A DNA stretch of 64,000 nt from contig NMRA01000125.1 in assembly GCA_002633005.1 (NCBI GenBank), positions 655,566-719,565 on the forward strand, in the 5' to 3' direction. Source of the DNA: Phoronis australis. Taxonomy: Eukaryota > Phoronida > Phoronidae. The notes under the pieces are model-generated. The model searched no databases. It had not been told where the DNA came from and saw only the letters and a program-made list of their open reading frames with translations. Every line of letters starts with the position of its first letter. Within the stretch, counting starts at the first letter, position 1. A program made the position numbers and the translations under genes. Shown in pieces: positions 35,940-47,351 of this stretch.

Positions 35940-35973
35940 GGTACCCCGAGTTCTCCTTTATACAAACCGTTAT

Positions 35974-35974
35974 N
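35974..35974. other. single-N join between contigs
   Basis: The left contig ends inside the duplicated block. The right contig starts 816 bp before its copy of that block, so the two sides overlap. Confidence 0.85.
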
Positions 35975-36790
35975 TTTGGGAATGTCTTTTACAATAAGAT
36001 TCACTGGGTATGTTCAGAGTTACGAATTGCAGACGCTAAATATTGGTACTCCCTGTCTTCTAGTGAAATATATCGTCTCGTTTTCTACTTTTTTCGGAGT
36101 TCGTGCTTCTCTGACTGAAGCAGACCTTTTTCCATTTCTCCAAATAGGGGGCACGTTCGAGCTCATAAGTATGACAAGTCCAATTATATACAAAATGTTA
36201 TCATTTTTTATTCATTAAGCCAAAATGATTCAATCTTTTAACATAAGTAACTTAAAATACACAATACTTTACAACATTTAGCCATACAAACACTTTTCAA
36301 CAGCAAAATTTCCCATGATATGAAAGTGGACATACATGTAACTATTACCATAGTGACCGAATAGTGTTTCCTTACACCAGAATTTGACAAATACTGTTAA
36401 ACATTCGCTTTTGGCAAGAAAGGCGAAAAGAATATAAAGCAAGGGTGTCGAAAATGAGATTTTATGTAGTGAGTATTTTTGGATACTGGAACCACATGGG
36501 CAGTTTGAGACCAGGACTTTAATGTTTGCGTTTAATTCTTGCTTGCATGTACATTACTTGAAGAAAAAATACTTAAAACGTCATACCGAAATTGTTCGTA
36601 ACAGAATTCAAGCGCTTATGATCATGGTGTTTGAAGAGATTCGTTTTCATGGTACGTATAGTCCTACCAACAACGAAGTGAATTTAGCAAAGAACAAACT
36701 GAGGATTTAGGTCGCATACTTGGAAACTTTTTGTTCATGCAAAACCATGGCTCTCTAAAAGAAACCCATTTTGTCGAAACTAAGGAACTA
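35975..36790. other. 816 bp unique to the second contig
   Basis: This sequence lies left of the second duplicate copy, whereas the first copy is preceded by unrelated DNA (34024-34308 and further left). If the duplicates are alleles, this is either a haplotype-specific insertion or a misjoin. No gene or TIR was recognised (80-aa frame at most). Confidence 0.45.
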
Positions 36791-38455
36791 AAAAAGTTCA
36801 TTTACATGTTCAATTCTAACCGAGAAAAACTGTTTAAAATAAAACTCTCCAATATTACCCATAAAGACTATACGTCAGGTTTCACCAACGAATATTGGCG
36901 TTGAGCAGTCCTTGTCGGTATTAGAGTTTGTGACGTCATGCATTAATTAGTTACTGTTAACATTTTAGTACATTTTTGATCCGGTGCTTTTAGACTTTGT
37001 TTACGGGTGGACTCCTGGAATAAGCGTCAGACGAGACTAACAACAACTTGGCTGAATTCACGGTAGCCTGATTTTATTACTAAACACTGCTAAAAAATCG
37101 TCAATCTCTGCATTTCTTGAGTGCACCTTTGCTTTAATATTTATTTTCACGCTACGTTTGCATTTCTGGCAAACTTATTTCGAGTGGCTTTTGATGGGTA
37201 TTGAAGTCTTAATCGCATAGCCTCGCTCTGTTGATGTTTCAACAAAACCGCCCTTACTTACGTGCACTTATTTCGAGAATAATGAAAACTTATCAATGAA
37301 ACGATGCAAGCACTAAAATGTCTAGAAGCCACGTAATCAAAACAATATTTGGATGGTCATGCAAATTGCAAGAAGCAAAAAAGACAAAGTGTCGTCAGTT
37401 GCGACCTACATCTGAAGTATTTACAAAATGATCGTTTTATGCTAAATGAGTTGACCTGAAAAGCAATCATAACTTCATTCTCAAAGAAAGCATGTTTGAG
37501 ACGGTTTGTAAATACGCCAAAATATGGCTGTTGAGGTCCTCTTTACCAGTTGTCGAGAATTAGATGTGTGAATTCGCCTTATTTTAAAACTTGAATAGTT
37601 CAACATGACAAACGCGATGAAATGAGAATAAAGCAAGACCTCCGTTGAAATGTACACGTGACTCAACGCACTTTTTTAATGTTTATTACGAAATCTTCAG
37701 AATACAATGAATATACATAACCCAGAAAGCGCCAAGAGGCATTAGATCTGGGTAAAAAATACAACGAAGTCTATATACAATGATTATATACGAATACATA
37801 AATAAAAAAACTGATGTTAAGAATACAATGATATATGACAACGAATGAAAATAATTCATTTTCATACAGATGTATAACATTCTATCCATTCACACAAAGA
37901 GATTTAATGTTATAAAGAAATTCTGACACTATTTCAAATAAAACCTTATTTTCGTTTGAGTTAAGTTCTTGACATCCATATAGAAAGAAATTAATTTTGT
38001 TGTTCGATTGCGGAATTTCAGAATATTTTTTATAAACATTGGGGTATTGTTCGAGTGCCTGGAAGAGCTGTACCCTCTCCTCCTTGCATACCTCACCAAC
38101 AAAGAAAACATGAGGATATGTCTGGGTATCTCCACAGGAACACAGAGGCGAAATATTATTAAAATTATGTCTAAATTTCTCGTTGTTTAGGAATAGACCA
38201 CATCTTGATCTATATAGGGTTATTTCATGGTTGCGGGGAAGTTGGAATGATGTCAATGGGACTTGCAAGTCTGGAGTAGTAGTATGCATTTTAAATTTAT
38301 TTTTGAGAGTGACGATTGAAGTGCTTTCTTTTATTTTGAATGGTAGGGAATTCCAGTTGTCAATACAAGTTAATATCGTTGATCTTCTGAACACACTTAT
38401 CCCACCCACACCCACGAACACGGTACCCCGAGTTCTCCTTTATACAAACCGTTAT
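36791..38455 (+). repeat. 1.67-kb duplication, second copy (likely allelic)
   Basis: Collinear with 34309-35973 at about 99% identity and continues into unique sequence after 38455. Confidence 0.92.
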
Positions 38456-38460
38456 CCTTT
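37672..38460 (-). mobile_element. 5'-truncated LINE 3' end, allelic copy
   Basis: The same element as 35190-35973: A-run at 37672-37677, AATAAA at 37682-37687, ORF tail 37882-38421. The right limit is uncertain. GTGACT..AA occurs both outside the A-run (near 37657) and near 38503, too weak to accept as a target duplication. Confidence 0.8.
37882..38421 (-). CDS. C-terminal fragment of LINE ORF2 protein, copy 2
   Basis: The same 179-codon fragment as at 35400-35939, with a few substitutions: Thr90 to Ile, Cys109 to Gly, and LY to SN near residue 143. The Cys109 change removes the last ligand of the CxC...H...C knuckle, which suggests relaxed constraint, as expected for a dead insertion. Function and context are otherwise as for copy 1. 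Because the flanking DNA is also duplicated, this is most likely the other allele and not a second insertion. Confidence 0.8.
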   Translation of the reverse strand: MFVGVGGISVFRRSTILTCIDNWNSLPFKIKESTSIVTLKNKFKMHTTTPDLQVPLTSFQLPRNHEITLYRSRCGLFLNNEKFRHNFNNISPLCSCGDTQTYPHVFFVGEVCKEERVQLFQALEQYPNVYKKYSEIPQSNNKINFFLYGCQELNSNENKVLFEIVSEFLYNIKSLCVNG

Positions 38461-41400
38461 AGTGTACCAACAGCCCCTTTTGGTTGTGCCAAACTGCAGT
38501 GACTAAAAACTGTGCGTATTTACGTAACCGTTACGCTTTTCCTATCATTCATGTACTTTTGACAAACCCCTAATCTACATGTATCTCTCATCAGCTGCAT
38601 TCTTATTGAAGACCAGCTAAATAACGACACTTGTTATTATTGTGCCGCGAAGCAACATTCCTTTGCTGAGCAGTGGATTGGACGAGCACCTGCGCAAAAA
38701 TCAAAACAAAATGCTCATTTATTCCCGAGGAAACGCTTACCACGGCGATACTAAATCACCGGTTTTATGATCAACAAAATGTTTTTGTGTCTTTTACAAG
38801 GTACGGCAAAAAGGGCTGTCAATAATGAGCATGCACATTCGACTATCTCGGTTGTTGCTGATGCCTCGGTGCTTATTTCACAAAGACGACACCTATATAC
38901 GTTGTACGTAGTACGTGGCAAACTACACGACAGTGATGCAATCTGTACTAGCTAACGTAAAGCATGTTGGTCAATTTCATATTTCCTTAGTTTCACCGCA
39001 CGTTTCTTACCCTTAAACGAGTGGTCAAGTTTCCTGGGATGGTGCTTAAAAACAACCATTGAAGGCTGAACACTAGTTGCTAGCGTTGCCTCTTGCTCCG
39101 CTGATTTCACATGTAAAACAGTAATGTAACCAGCTCGCATCTACATGCACATGCTCCTGCGAGGCACGTAAAAAAACAAGGGACTGTTAATGAAAACGTC
39201 TTTTGAACCGTGCATCTATGGTCGTGTATTCAAGTGGCTACGTGTACAGTTGTAAGTGTTCCCAGGTCATACATGAAGTTCCCTACATGCGTACATGTAT
39301 TTCTCCTCCCCCATTGGTCATTAGTGTCTTTCCATCATCCCGACTCACCCAATTGGAGGCTGCCATATTCTTTCTTTTGAATCCCGCAGTCGCTTTTAGT
39401 CACCGTTCATTCAACACCATTAGTGTCTGCTTGCCTTTTGGACTCTCGTGTTGGCCGTTCCTTCAAGTTCCTGTATTCGTCCGTAAAGCGCTCGACAATG
39501 GCCGTTTACAAGAAAATTAAACACTAAACCACCGGCGTTTACAAAGCTCTTAGCTCTTGAAACTCTAGAGACATTTTAACTGAACCAAAAATGCTCAAGA
39601 TCTTAAAAGCACAAATCTCAACAAGATGGTTTTAAGTCTGGGTAGCAATGTAAGTGCTATTTTTAAGATACGGGTTGAATCAGTGAAATGAATTAAAAGT
39701 ACAGGTCATATTGAAAATCTCAAGGGAGCTCGCGTATTGTGAAAAGCCAAAAGCGACAAAAACAATTGCATCGACAACCGAGGGCACATTAAATAGACGA
39801 ACGAGGTACGGTATACCATCACCTGACCACATGAGTACTTACTTACCTTTGTACAGTTCCTTAGTATGTACATAAATAGATTTTTAGTGGTATCTACACT
39901 ACGACAGTGTCCCTCGAGGACCTTACAATGAGGCCGTTCAAAACTGATTTAACACGAACAATTGCGCCACACTGAACACTATGTGATCAATTACAGAAAA
40001 TTTTTTGCTTGTACTCTGGAAAAGGTCCGCCAGAAACAAAAGGACGAGCTTTTATCAGGTGCCAACATGTCATATTAATATCCAATCGGTTGGGCCCGAC
40101 GGAAACCCCACAAATCTCGTCAGGAAGCGCTGCTGAAAATTGAGACTTATTAGATATCCGAGAGACCACTAGATCTGCTTAGTGCTCGAGAGTTTACAAG
40201 AGCACCTTAGCAAAATGGCGGCCACTGAAGTGATTCATCGGTGCCTTGATTCGAATGTTGAAGTATGGTATAAAATCCACTGTTTCTGTTCTTTGAAGAT
40301 TTCTTGCGACAAGTGGTGACCTAGCGGGTATCTTGGGTTGAAAAATCTGCGGAACACAGCCCAAAAAAGGAATGCGTTTGAGCTAGTAAGGTGTGCTGAT
40401 ACTTTGGAGCGAATTTCGAAGATTATTGGACTAAAAGGTCACGTGTCCACCTAATTAAAATGTTGTCTTCTTCTTAAAATGTCTACGTAACTAGCGACTG
40501 TCAACCCATTAAGGTACATCTGTAAAAAAATCTGAACTAGAACTTACATCTAATATTCGTGTCAATCGCAACTCTGTGCCATTATTCTGGTCATGTGAGC
40601 ATAAGTTTTTGTCAAAATGGGTGTTTTTGAAAGGTTCATTGTTAGGAAAAATACTTTTTACCAGATTCACCCACATTCATCTTGCATTTTGTACTGAAAT
40701 ATTGATAAAAACTCTCAAAAATAGTGTGGGATTTCCATGGCTAGCACCGATGTTTTAATTGCAAAAATAAGTTCGGTGATTAAAACTTTTCAAAGAAAAA
40801 TAAGACCCTTGAATTTTAATGGAACACAAAATATAACGAAAGCAAAGGATTCGAGACAGCTGTTTCACATTAAGACACTGTGCTGTCAGAAAATTCAAAC
40901 ACGATTAAATTCTGGAAACCCTTTCTCGAGATATGTTGTTCCGAACTTTGGATTCGATCTCAAATACCAAAATCGCTGAAAAACGCAATGTCTTGTCAGC
41001 GGTCCGGCGAACACTCACCGTTTTGTTCTCGATTTATGTTCCAAACTACGCCTTGCGGTCGTAACAGCCACTGTAATGTATTTAAATTTCCGTCTTTAAT
41101 TTAATATTCAACCAAATTTATAAACATGGAACTAACTAACGTATTTCAACACTGGGTGTTGTCCAGATCACGTGATTTACGGAAAGTGAAGACCAGCAGG
41201 ACACTTTTGAGTGCAGTGATAGACAACATCGTGTTCATCATGGCATAACTTGTGTAAAACTACACAGAGGATGTTCTCGAATTTGGGTAAGCTTTGCAGC
41301 AGTACAGTGTTTTTAAACTCATGGCAGGTTTTCTAATCTTCAGAGACGCGTTTGGTTGTCGACTTCCTGTTGAAGGGCTTTGGCCGTTTCCGGACCGAAA

Positions 41401-43000
41401 TTGACCTCGATTGGAGACGGGGAATCGAGTCGTCTCGCATGCTATCTACGGAACGCCACTAGCGTCACCTTATGACGGGTGTTTTCTGACACATGACGAG
41501 GCATTTCTACTACACGCTGACGCGTCAGTGATGCTGTCGATGTTCTTAAAAGAACCAATCAGTGTTAAGGTTATACAGTGTGTTGACCAACCCAATGGGA
41601 TCGTCATGTTTTGACGTGACTGACAATAACATAGGCTGAGCATTTGACACAAAGAAAAAAAATATAAAAAATGGCTAGCACCGTCTCACACAAAAACACA
41701 ACTTACACAATGTCCTGTCTCCACTGAGCAATGATAGTACATCTTCGCTGATTAAGCAAATAGAACCTACAAGAACTCAACAACTGTGGACACAGCACGT
41801 ACGAAAATCATCCAAGGCCACAGACATCAAGTCCTCACAGCGTTGCCCTCGTTTATTTGAAAAAAACAGTCTTTCGTTTATATCATTTTGACTGTACATG
41901 CGACTCTAACGCAGAAGCCACCGTTGTACTTTTGCAGGGTGCTACACTTCACAGAAAAGACCCGTCACAAGGTGACGCTAGAGGCGTTCGATAGCTATCG
42001 ACCTACACGCGTGCTTCATCTACTGTAGCACTCTGGCTTCAATTTTCCTTCATAGTCTGACTTTTACGTGGCATAACACTGAATACAAATATTCAGAATT
42101 TTGAAACGAGACTAAATACAGTTGACTCACGCCACAGAATGGGTTGGTTGACATACATTTAAGCTTTGCACTGTGGGGTAACCTTGCAGGAGGTTTGATT
42201 TGATTAACTGTATTAGCCATGTTTCACGTAAACAAACCGTTCATGTTGGTGACAGCCTTTTCAAAAGCGACGTTTTACACTATGAAGCAATAAGTATTTG
42301 TTTGGAATTAGAATTATTTGAAAGCCTCTCATATTTTACTGTATGCACAGTCCGTATTTTTCAAAATAGCGTTTTTGTGAAATAGAGTTTCACATGCCAT
42401 TAAACAAACATTAGAAACTAAAGTTACTTATGAGAAAACTCGAATAGACTGTACCATCGTGTCTGGGAAAATCAATAGTCCCGATATCCGTGCAAACACG
42501 AACCCGGAAATTTAAGTCACTGAATTCATAGCCGTTATTTACATGGGCCTGCCAATACTGCTACATGTTGGTTTCCGTCACCCTGTCACTGAAGTTCATT
42601 TGTATGTCCTAATTGATTCTAAAAGTGGTGCAGCTTATTCTTAGGGACTTCCGTAATAACGTCTCTTTCATTTTATATGTATCAGAAATCCGTGGACGGA
42701 TGGGTTCAGTCGGGGCTCGGTCGAGATGCGTACAGCCCGGAGCAGTGAGTGGCCGAGTGGCCTGCTGATGCAAGACTCTCGTCAATGCATGGTTGTCTTT
42801 GATATTGTCACAGAATTTGTCAGAATGTGCGAGATTCTGTATGTTTGTCAATTTTTGACGTCACGGAATTCTGCTGTCGCCCAAGTAGACTGTTCTTTTC
42901 AGACGGACACTCCCAGGACCACTTTCCGCTCTATACATGTAGAAGCACTGTGAAAATTATCAAATGCTTATCATAAAAGAGCACACGGAACGATGTACAA
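38456..43000. other. 4.5 kb with no recognised gene
   Basis: Frames of 105 aa or less without motifs. A possible first-exon-like start (CAAAATGGCGGCCACTGAAG) lies at 40211-40230 with a YY1-like AAAATGGCGGC and a GTATGG 48 bases into the frame, but no downstream exon was found. GTGGCCGAGTGG at 42749-42760 is a box-A-like match with no box B. Confidence 0.4.
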
Positions 43001-43074
43001 GGGCGGCGCAGCATTGAAATAAGTGGGGATGCTATAGCCCCCCCCGCCCCCTAGATCATGGTGTGCCGCCCATG
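43001..43074 (-). mobile_element. palindromic mini-element, monomer
   Basis: On the minus strand it begins CATGGGCGGCACACCATG and ends TGCTGCGCCGCCC, a single ~74-bp unit of the family seen as dimers at 33.3 and 61.9 kb. It carries the GGGGGGCTATAG half of the inner palindrome. No target duplication is visible. Confidence 0.7.
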
Positions 43075-43539
43075 ACATGTAGAACGACTTATCGGCAATC
43101 CCCAGACAACTAGCGGAGGCGCCTGCGTCTTTCGATCCCCGAGAGCGACTCAAGAACGCCGCGCCGATTGAGTCACTTATCCAATTCATTCGAACTAAAA
43201 GAACGGAGAAATCGCCTAGTGTCAATAGAAACTGTATCCTGTCAAAGAATGTCCGACACTTTGCAAAACATAAGCCGAGCTATGTGGAAAGCGACTGAGG
43301 CTATACATGTTTCGATTTTCCGTGAGTTCGATTTGTTCCGAAGTCATTTATCGACGAATCGTGAATATACAGTACATGTAACAATCACAAATGAAACGCT
43401 AGGTCGCATATGATAAGCATCTTGCCCACCAACCGCCTGTGTTCTCTTGAATGTCGTTTGCGGCTTTTCTAGTCCCGCGTCGTTATATGGAGTGGGTTTA
43501 CGAAGAAACCAGTTTATTTTCGGACGAATTTAACTACCG
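43075..43539. other. no gene recognised
   Basis: One 81-aa frame without motifs; TACATGTA at about 43373. Confidence 0.4.
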
Positions 43540-44305
43540 TGACGTTTCTCTCCCTTTGGCCGTTGAGTTTCGATGAAACATTCGTTGTCCGTCATTTTTG
43601 GCGAAAAGACTGAATCAATTTTGTCACAGCTTGATGCATACTTTTAGGCACATGTACATTGTGGAAATGGTCCGGCACAAGTTGATTTTAGGACCGATTC
43701 CACTACCATGGCAACCGCTGCTGGTCATTTTATTTTTCAAAAAATGTCTTGTTCGTTAGTTTTTGGCGAAGTAATTTGGCAAATTTCACGGAAGTTTGGT
43801 GTAGAGGAGGACATAAGTTGATTTTCAGACAGATTTATCTAGTGTAGCACCTCCTGTTGGCCGTTTTAATTTTTGATAAAGTAACGAGGTATTACTTGTA
43901 TGTCAGTTGTAGTCAAAAGGGATTGACAAGTTGACGATACTGTACTAATACTTATATGGCGGTGTTGCGCCGGTATCAATGGATTTTCACCCAAATTTAA
44001 CTACAGTTGGATCCCCTTTTGGTAATTTTTGTTTTTAACGAGGCACTGCTTTTCCGTTCCTCATTGGCAGATTTTGTTAAAACTCGACACAAGATTTTAT
44101 GATTGGGAGGCGGCGGCATCTGCTGGGCAGATTGGACTGATCAAGCACCTCCTGTTGAACATTTTTAGTTTTCAACAAGGCAATGCTTGTCCATTGATTA
44201 TTGCCAAATTGGACTGGCAGATCTTTGATGAATTTTGAGTGAAAGTTATATGGCTGGGACGGATTACAACTAATCGATTTTCTGCTTTGATATCCAATTG
44301 GCCAA
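43540..44305 (+). repeat. second ~145-bp degenerate tandem array, about 6 units
   Basis: Unit ends resembling CACCTCCTGTTGGCCGTTTT recur near 43555, 43715, 43855, 44015, 44145 and 44290 (spacing about 130-160 bp). Each is preceded by a CAGACAGATTTATCTAGTGT- or ACCGATTCCACTACCATGG-like stretch. It is the same family and orientation as 1795-2750 but more diverged. The CTCF-like core is degraded here (CTCCTGTTGG). Confidence 0.7.
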
Positions 44306-46984
44306 ATTAGTCCATTACATTACACGAGCATCCCTGAAAGTTTACTGTTTGCTGCGCAGTAGTGGTCGCATTTCATTGAACTCTTTGTATTGATCTTGCT
44401 GCGGGAAGAGCCCTCCCAAACAACATCAGTCACACGACACAAATAAGGATTTAATTATGTGCAAACACGATATAAAGAAAGTGAAAATTTGAATTATTCG
44501 GATTTTCCAACTTTGTATTCAGTTATGGAACATTGGATCATTTTGGGTACTGACAGTTAGCGCAGCCTCCGAAAATCCTTGATTTTTTCTTAAATAGTAC
44601 GTATCGAATTTCCAAGTCACTGAATTAGCATTCTGAACATGGAAATCCACATTCCATACTTTTAAAACTAATATCCAAACCACTGGATACAGTTTGATAT
44701 CACCTGAGGTCTGTCTCACGAAAGGTGAGAATCAAATAGTTCGTCACATGACTATTTCCGAAAAATAAAACGATACAACTCTTACTTCAGATTAAAATCT
44801 TACATCATCAAATTACGAAAATTAAATTCAAATCTTATCTTTAGATTATAATCTTACTTCAGTAAAATAGGGATTTCTAGAGAACATTCCTACAATTGCT
44901 AGGCAGTTATCGGCTAATTTGTATAAATTAATGTCAGACTACGATGAGCCAACAATTGCATGACAAAATTCAGTAATAACAGAGTGGGAACGCAAATAAT
45001 AAAAGATTTCTAATTCATTCCTGGTCAATTTTCACGAAACGGGCCCCTGGCATTCAAAAAGTACTTAATAAGTGACGTGGATGATGATCACCGTTTAGAG
45101 ACACATTTAGGCCCCATGGCATGTATGACGGGTATTCGCGCTCTCAATCTAGCAACGATCAAGCAGAATTGCTAAAAAATCGATGAGGCCTCTCAATACA
45201 ACCTTCGAATGTAATGCGTATTACGCAATATCTCTAGCCGATCTTCTTAGCCACGACCCATTCCACGGTGTATTTTTGTATTTATCTTAACTATTGTCCG
45301 TAGCGGCCGCGGCAACAGTTGCTGCAACTCGGGTACTTCCTTCCCTAAGTAAACCAAAGAGCGCCACGCGTCCATCAACGATTTTCGATACTTTCCATTA
45401 GGTCATCATTGTTGCACACATGTGCACTGTTGCCAGCTATGCGGCTGGTTCTCATTCATGCATGATTTTAATGTTCCGCCTATCGTGCTGTCCATAATGT
45501 CAAGGTGTTCCGAATCCTGAAAATCTTCATAGTGGAGTGGGACTTGGATTTGGACAATTGCCCAGGACTGTGCGTCGCGGACGATGGGAAGCTACATATA
45601 TTTCATGTTCTTACCACTGAAATTCAATCAGAACCATAGCCTGCTGTACCAGGCAACTCAAGAAAGCAAAAAATAATTATACTAAAAAACAATCTTGGAG
45701 GGTAGTATAGTATATAATTGGCTCAAAGTCTTGTTTTTATCGCGTGGTACCAATAGGGACTTCGTTGCGTTGTGAAGCCATCACGTCTAGCAAGCCGACA
45801 AAATGTACACCCTACTGTTGAAAGCAGCTGCAACCCACCTTGGACTTTAGACCGTTACGAGTCTCCGCTGCCCCTTTACTTACTTATTATTCACAACATT
45901 CGTTTGAGTATTAACGTCGCTCTGGTAAGCAATAGAGTGAACAAGTCAAGTTGCAGTGTCTAAGGTGGGCGGAAAAGAATATTGTCACCAACAGGCAACG
46001 GTTATCACTGACCCTAGTCTGTGATGAATAATCCCCAAACAAAAGACACCGGATTGAAAGCCCAGGCGCTGTGCTGAGGGGCTACTCTAATCCCAGCCTG
46101 TAAGAAGCATTCGCACAGTAGTTGCCGGTTGGGAAATGGGATGTAGCGCCTGATGATAATGTGGCTTGTCAAGGCAGGTTAGTTTACATGGATTTTATTT
46201 GATGTCCACGGTTTCAAGGATTAAAGAAGTGTCGGCCTTTTCCAAACCCACTGCAGACAGAAAGCACTTCTCATCTGAGTATAAGGAACTAGTTGGAACC
46301 AGTTTTATAGCGGTAAGCGGTCTAAATCCGAAACTTGTTTCAACTGTCGGAATGCGGGTTTATAGTACCGTTTGTTCGTGCATCTAGGCGTTGATTCCGT
46401 TCCAAACGCCGTAACTCCATTCAAGAGTATATTAAAAGCAAACCGTTACATGCTTGTAAGCCAATGTAATAGATTACTACAATACGTTATACACTGTAAC
46501 ACTTTTCAACAAGCCCACAATGATGCGGCTTTTTCTTTGAGCAACGAGAACAAGTGTGAAGTCGCGAGACCTAAGAGTTCTGGGATAACGGTACTTTCAT
46601 CTGAGGCTGTCATTTTGTAAATTCGGCGCTAAATACAGATTGACGCTAGTCTCGAAGCTGAATGTAAGCGAAACTCTTTGGCAACAAGAATAAACATCGA
46701 CTTGATCCTGGAGCGCACTGTAACTCACATGTACATGTAGGACTCATTGAATAGTGTTACGATGTATAATGTATTGTAGTAATATATTACTGTGAGCTGC
46801 AAACATGTAAGGGCTTGTATTTTATAGATTCTTGAATGGTGCTACGGCGTTTGGAATGGGTCCTGTAAACACAGTAGTTTACAAAATAAACTGGACAACG
46901 TAGAACTGCGATAAAGTTTTGGCGCATAAAAGCTTTATCCATTTGTATACTACTAGAATCCATGTCAATTATAGTCAGATCTAT
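44306..46984. other. no gene recognised
   Basis: Frames of 82 aa or less. A short self-similar AT-rich stretch (repeated AATCTTAC/TCAGATTA) at 44780-44870. No RNA gene or TIR seen. Confidence 0.4.
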
Positions 46985-47351
46985 ACATCATCTCAACACG
47001 TTATCGTAGCTGCTAAATGAACCGTCTACTAGGCGAAAAAATGAATTTAGAGAAATTGGCAGCCGCGCGAAATCGAAACCCAATAGCTCCCCAAAAGCAG
47101 CCGAAAGATATACCATTGAGCCAAATGCCGTACGTTAACTAGCAGAGCATGTTAAGCGTAGCTCCTATGTAGTAAAGACACCGGCCATGAATGCTACGAA
47201 TTACAGACAACGATGAGAATTGGCGATTAGTTATAGATTCTCAAAAACGCAACGGGCTTTGTTGTTTTACAACTCTGGTCAAAGCAAATAAGTTAAACAA
47301 GTCCCATGTAACAATAATCACAAAGCCATAAACACGCTATTGTCCCTTTAA
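46985..47351 (-). repeat. dispersed TTAAAGGGACA element, copy 2, with tRNA-like core
   Basis: Starts TTAAAGGGACA on the minus strand at 47351. It then shares GGGATTA/ATGGGA, GCTTTGA, AAAGCCCGTTGCGTTTTTG with copy 1 (3936-4075), and TCGCCAATT.TCATC, the tRNA-like segment, CTAATTT/AATTTCTCTAAATTC and ATAACGTGTT-like sequence with copy 3 (54310-54610). Confidence 0.7.
47057..47128 (-). ncRNA. tRNA-like core of the dispersed element, copy 2
   Basis: The minus strand has box-A-like TTTGGCTCAATGGTATATC and, about 30 bases later, box-B-like TTGGGTTTCGATTT. The 5' end GGCATTT and 3' end GGCTGCC can pair over about four Watson-Crick pairs plus wobbles. The anticodon region does not fold cleanly. It is probably an internal pol III promoter relic and not a functional tRNA. 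Confidence 0.5.

Larger units (their letters stand above)
34309..35973 (+). repeat. 1.67-kb duplication, first copy (likely allelic)
   Basis: About 99% identical to 36791-38455 (constant offset 2482) and ends exactly at the N. Includes the LINE fragment on the minus strand. The few differences include amino-acid changes in the LINE frame. Confidence 0.92.
35190..35973 (-). mobile_element. 5'-truncated LINE (non-LTR retrotransposon) 3' end
   Basis: On the minus strand the end of a reverse-transcriptase ORF (35400-35967) is followed by a ~200-bp 3' UTR, an AATAAA signal (35200-35205) and a short A-run (35190-35195). That order is the signature of a LINE 3' end. The 5' part is cut by the contig end here; in the second copy homology can be followed only to about 38460. 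The reverse-transcriptase and endonuclease domains are absent. Confidence 0.85.

Noticed and set aside
37650-38510. GTGACT..AA on both sides of the LINE as a target-site duplication
   Set aside because: Only about eight scattered matches, and the 5' end of the element is not fixed.
42749-42760. GTGGCCGAGTGG, a box A of tRNA-Ser/Leu type
   Set aside because: No box B within 100 bases and no cloverleaf.
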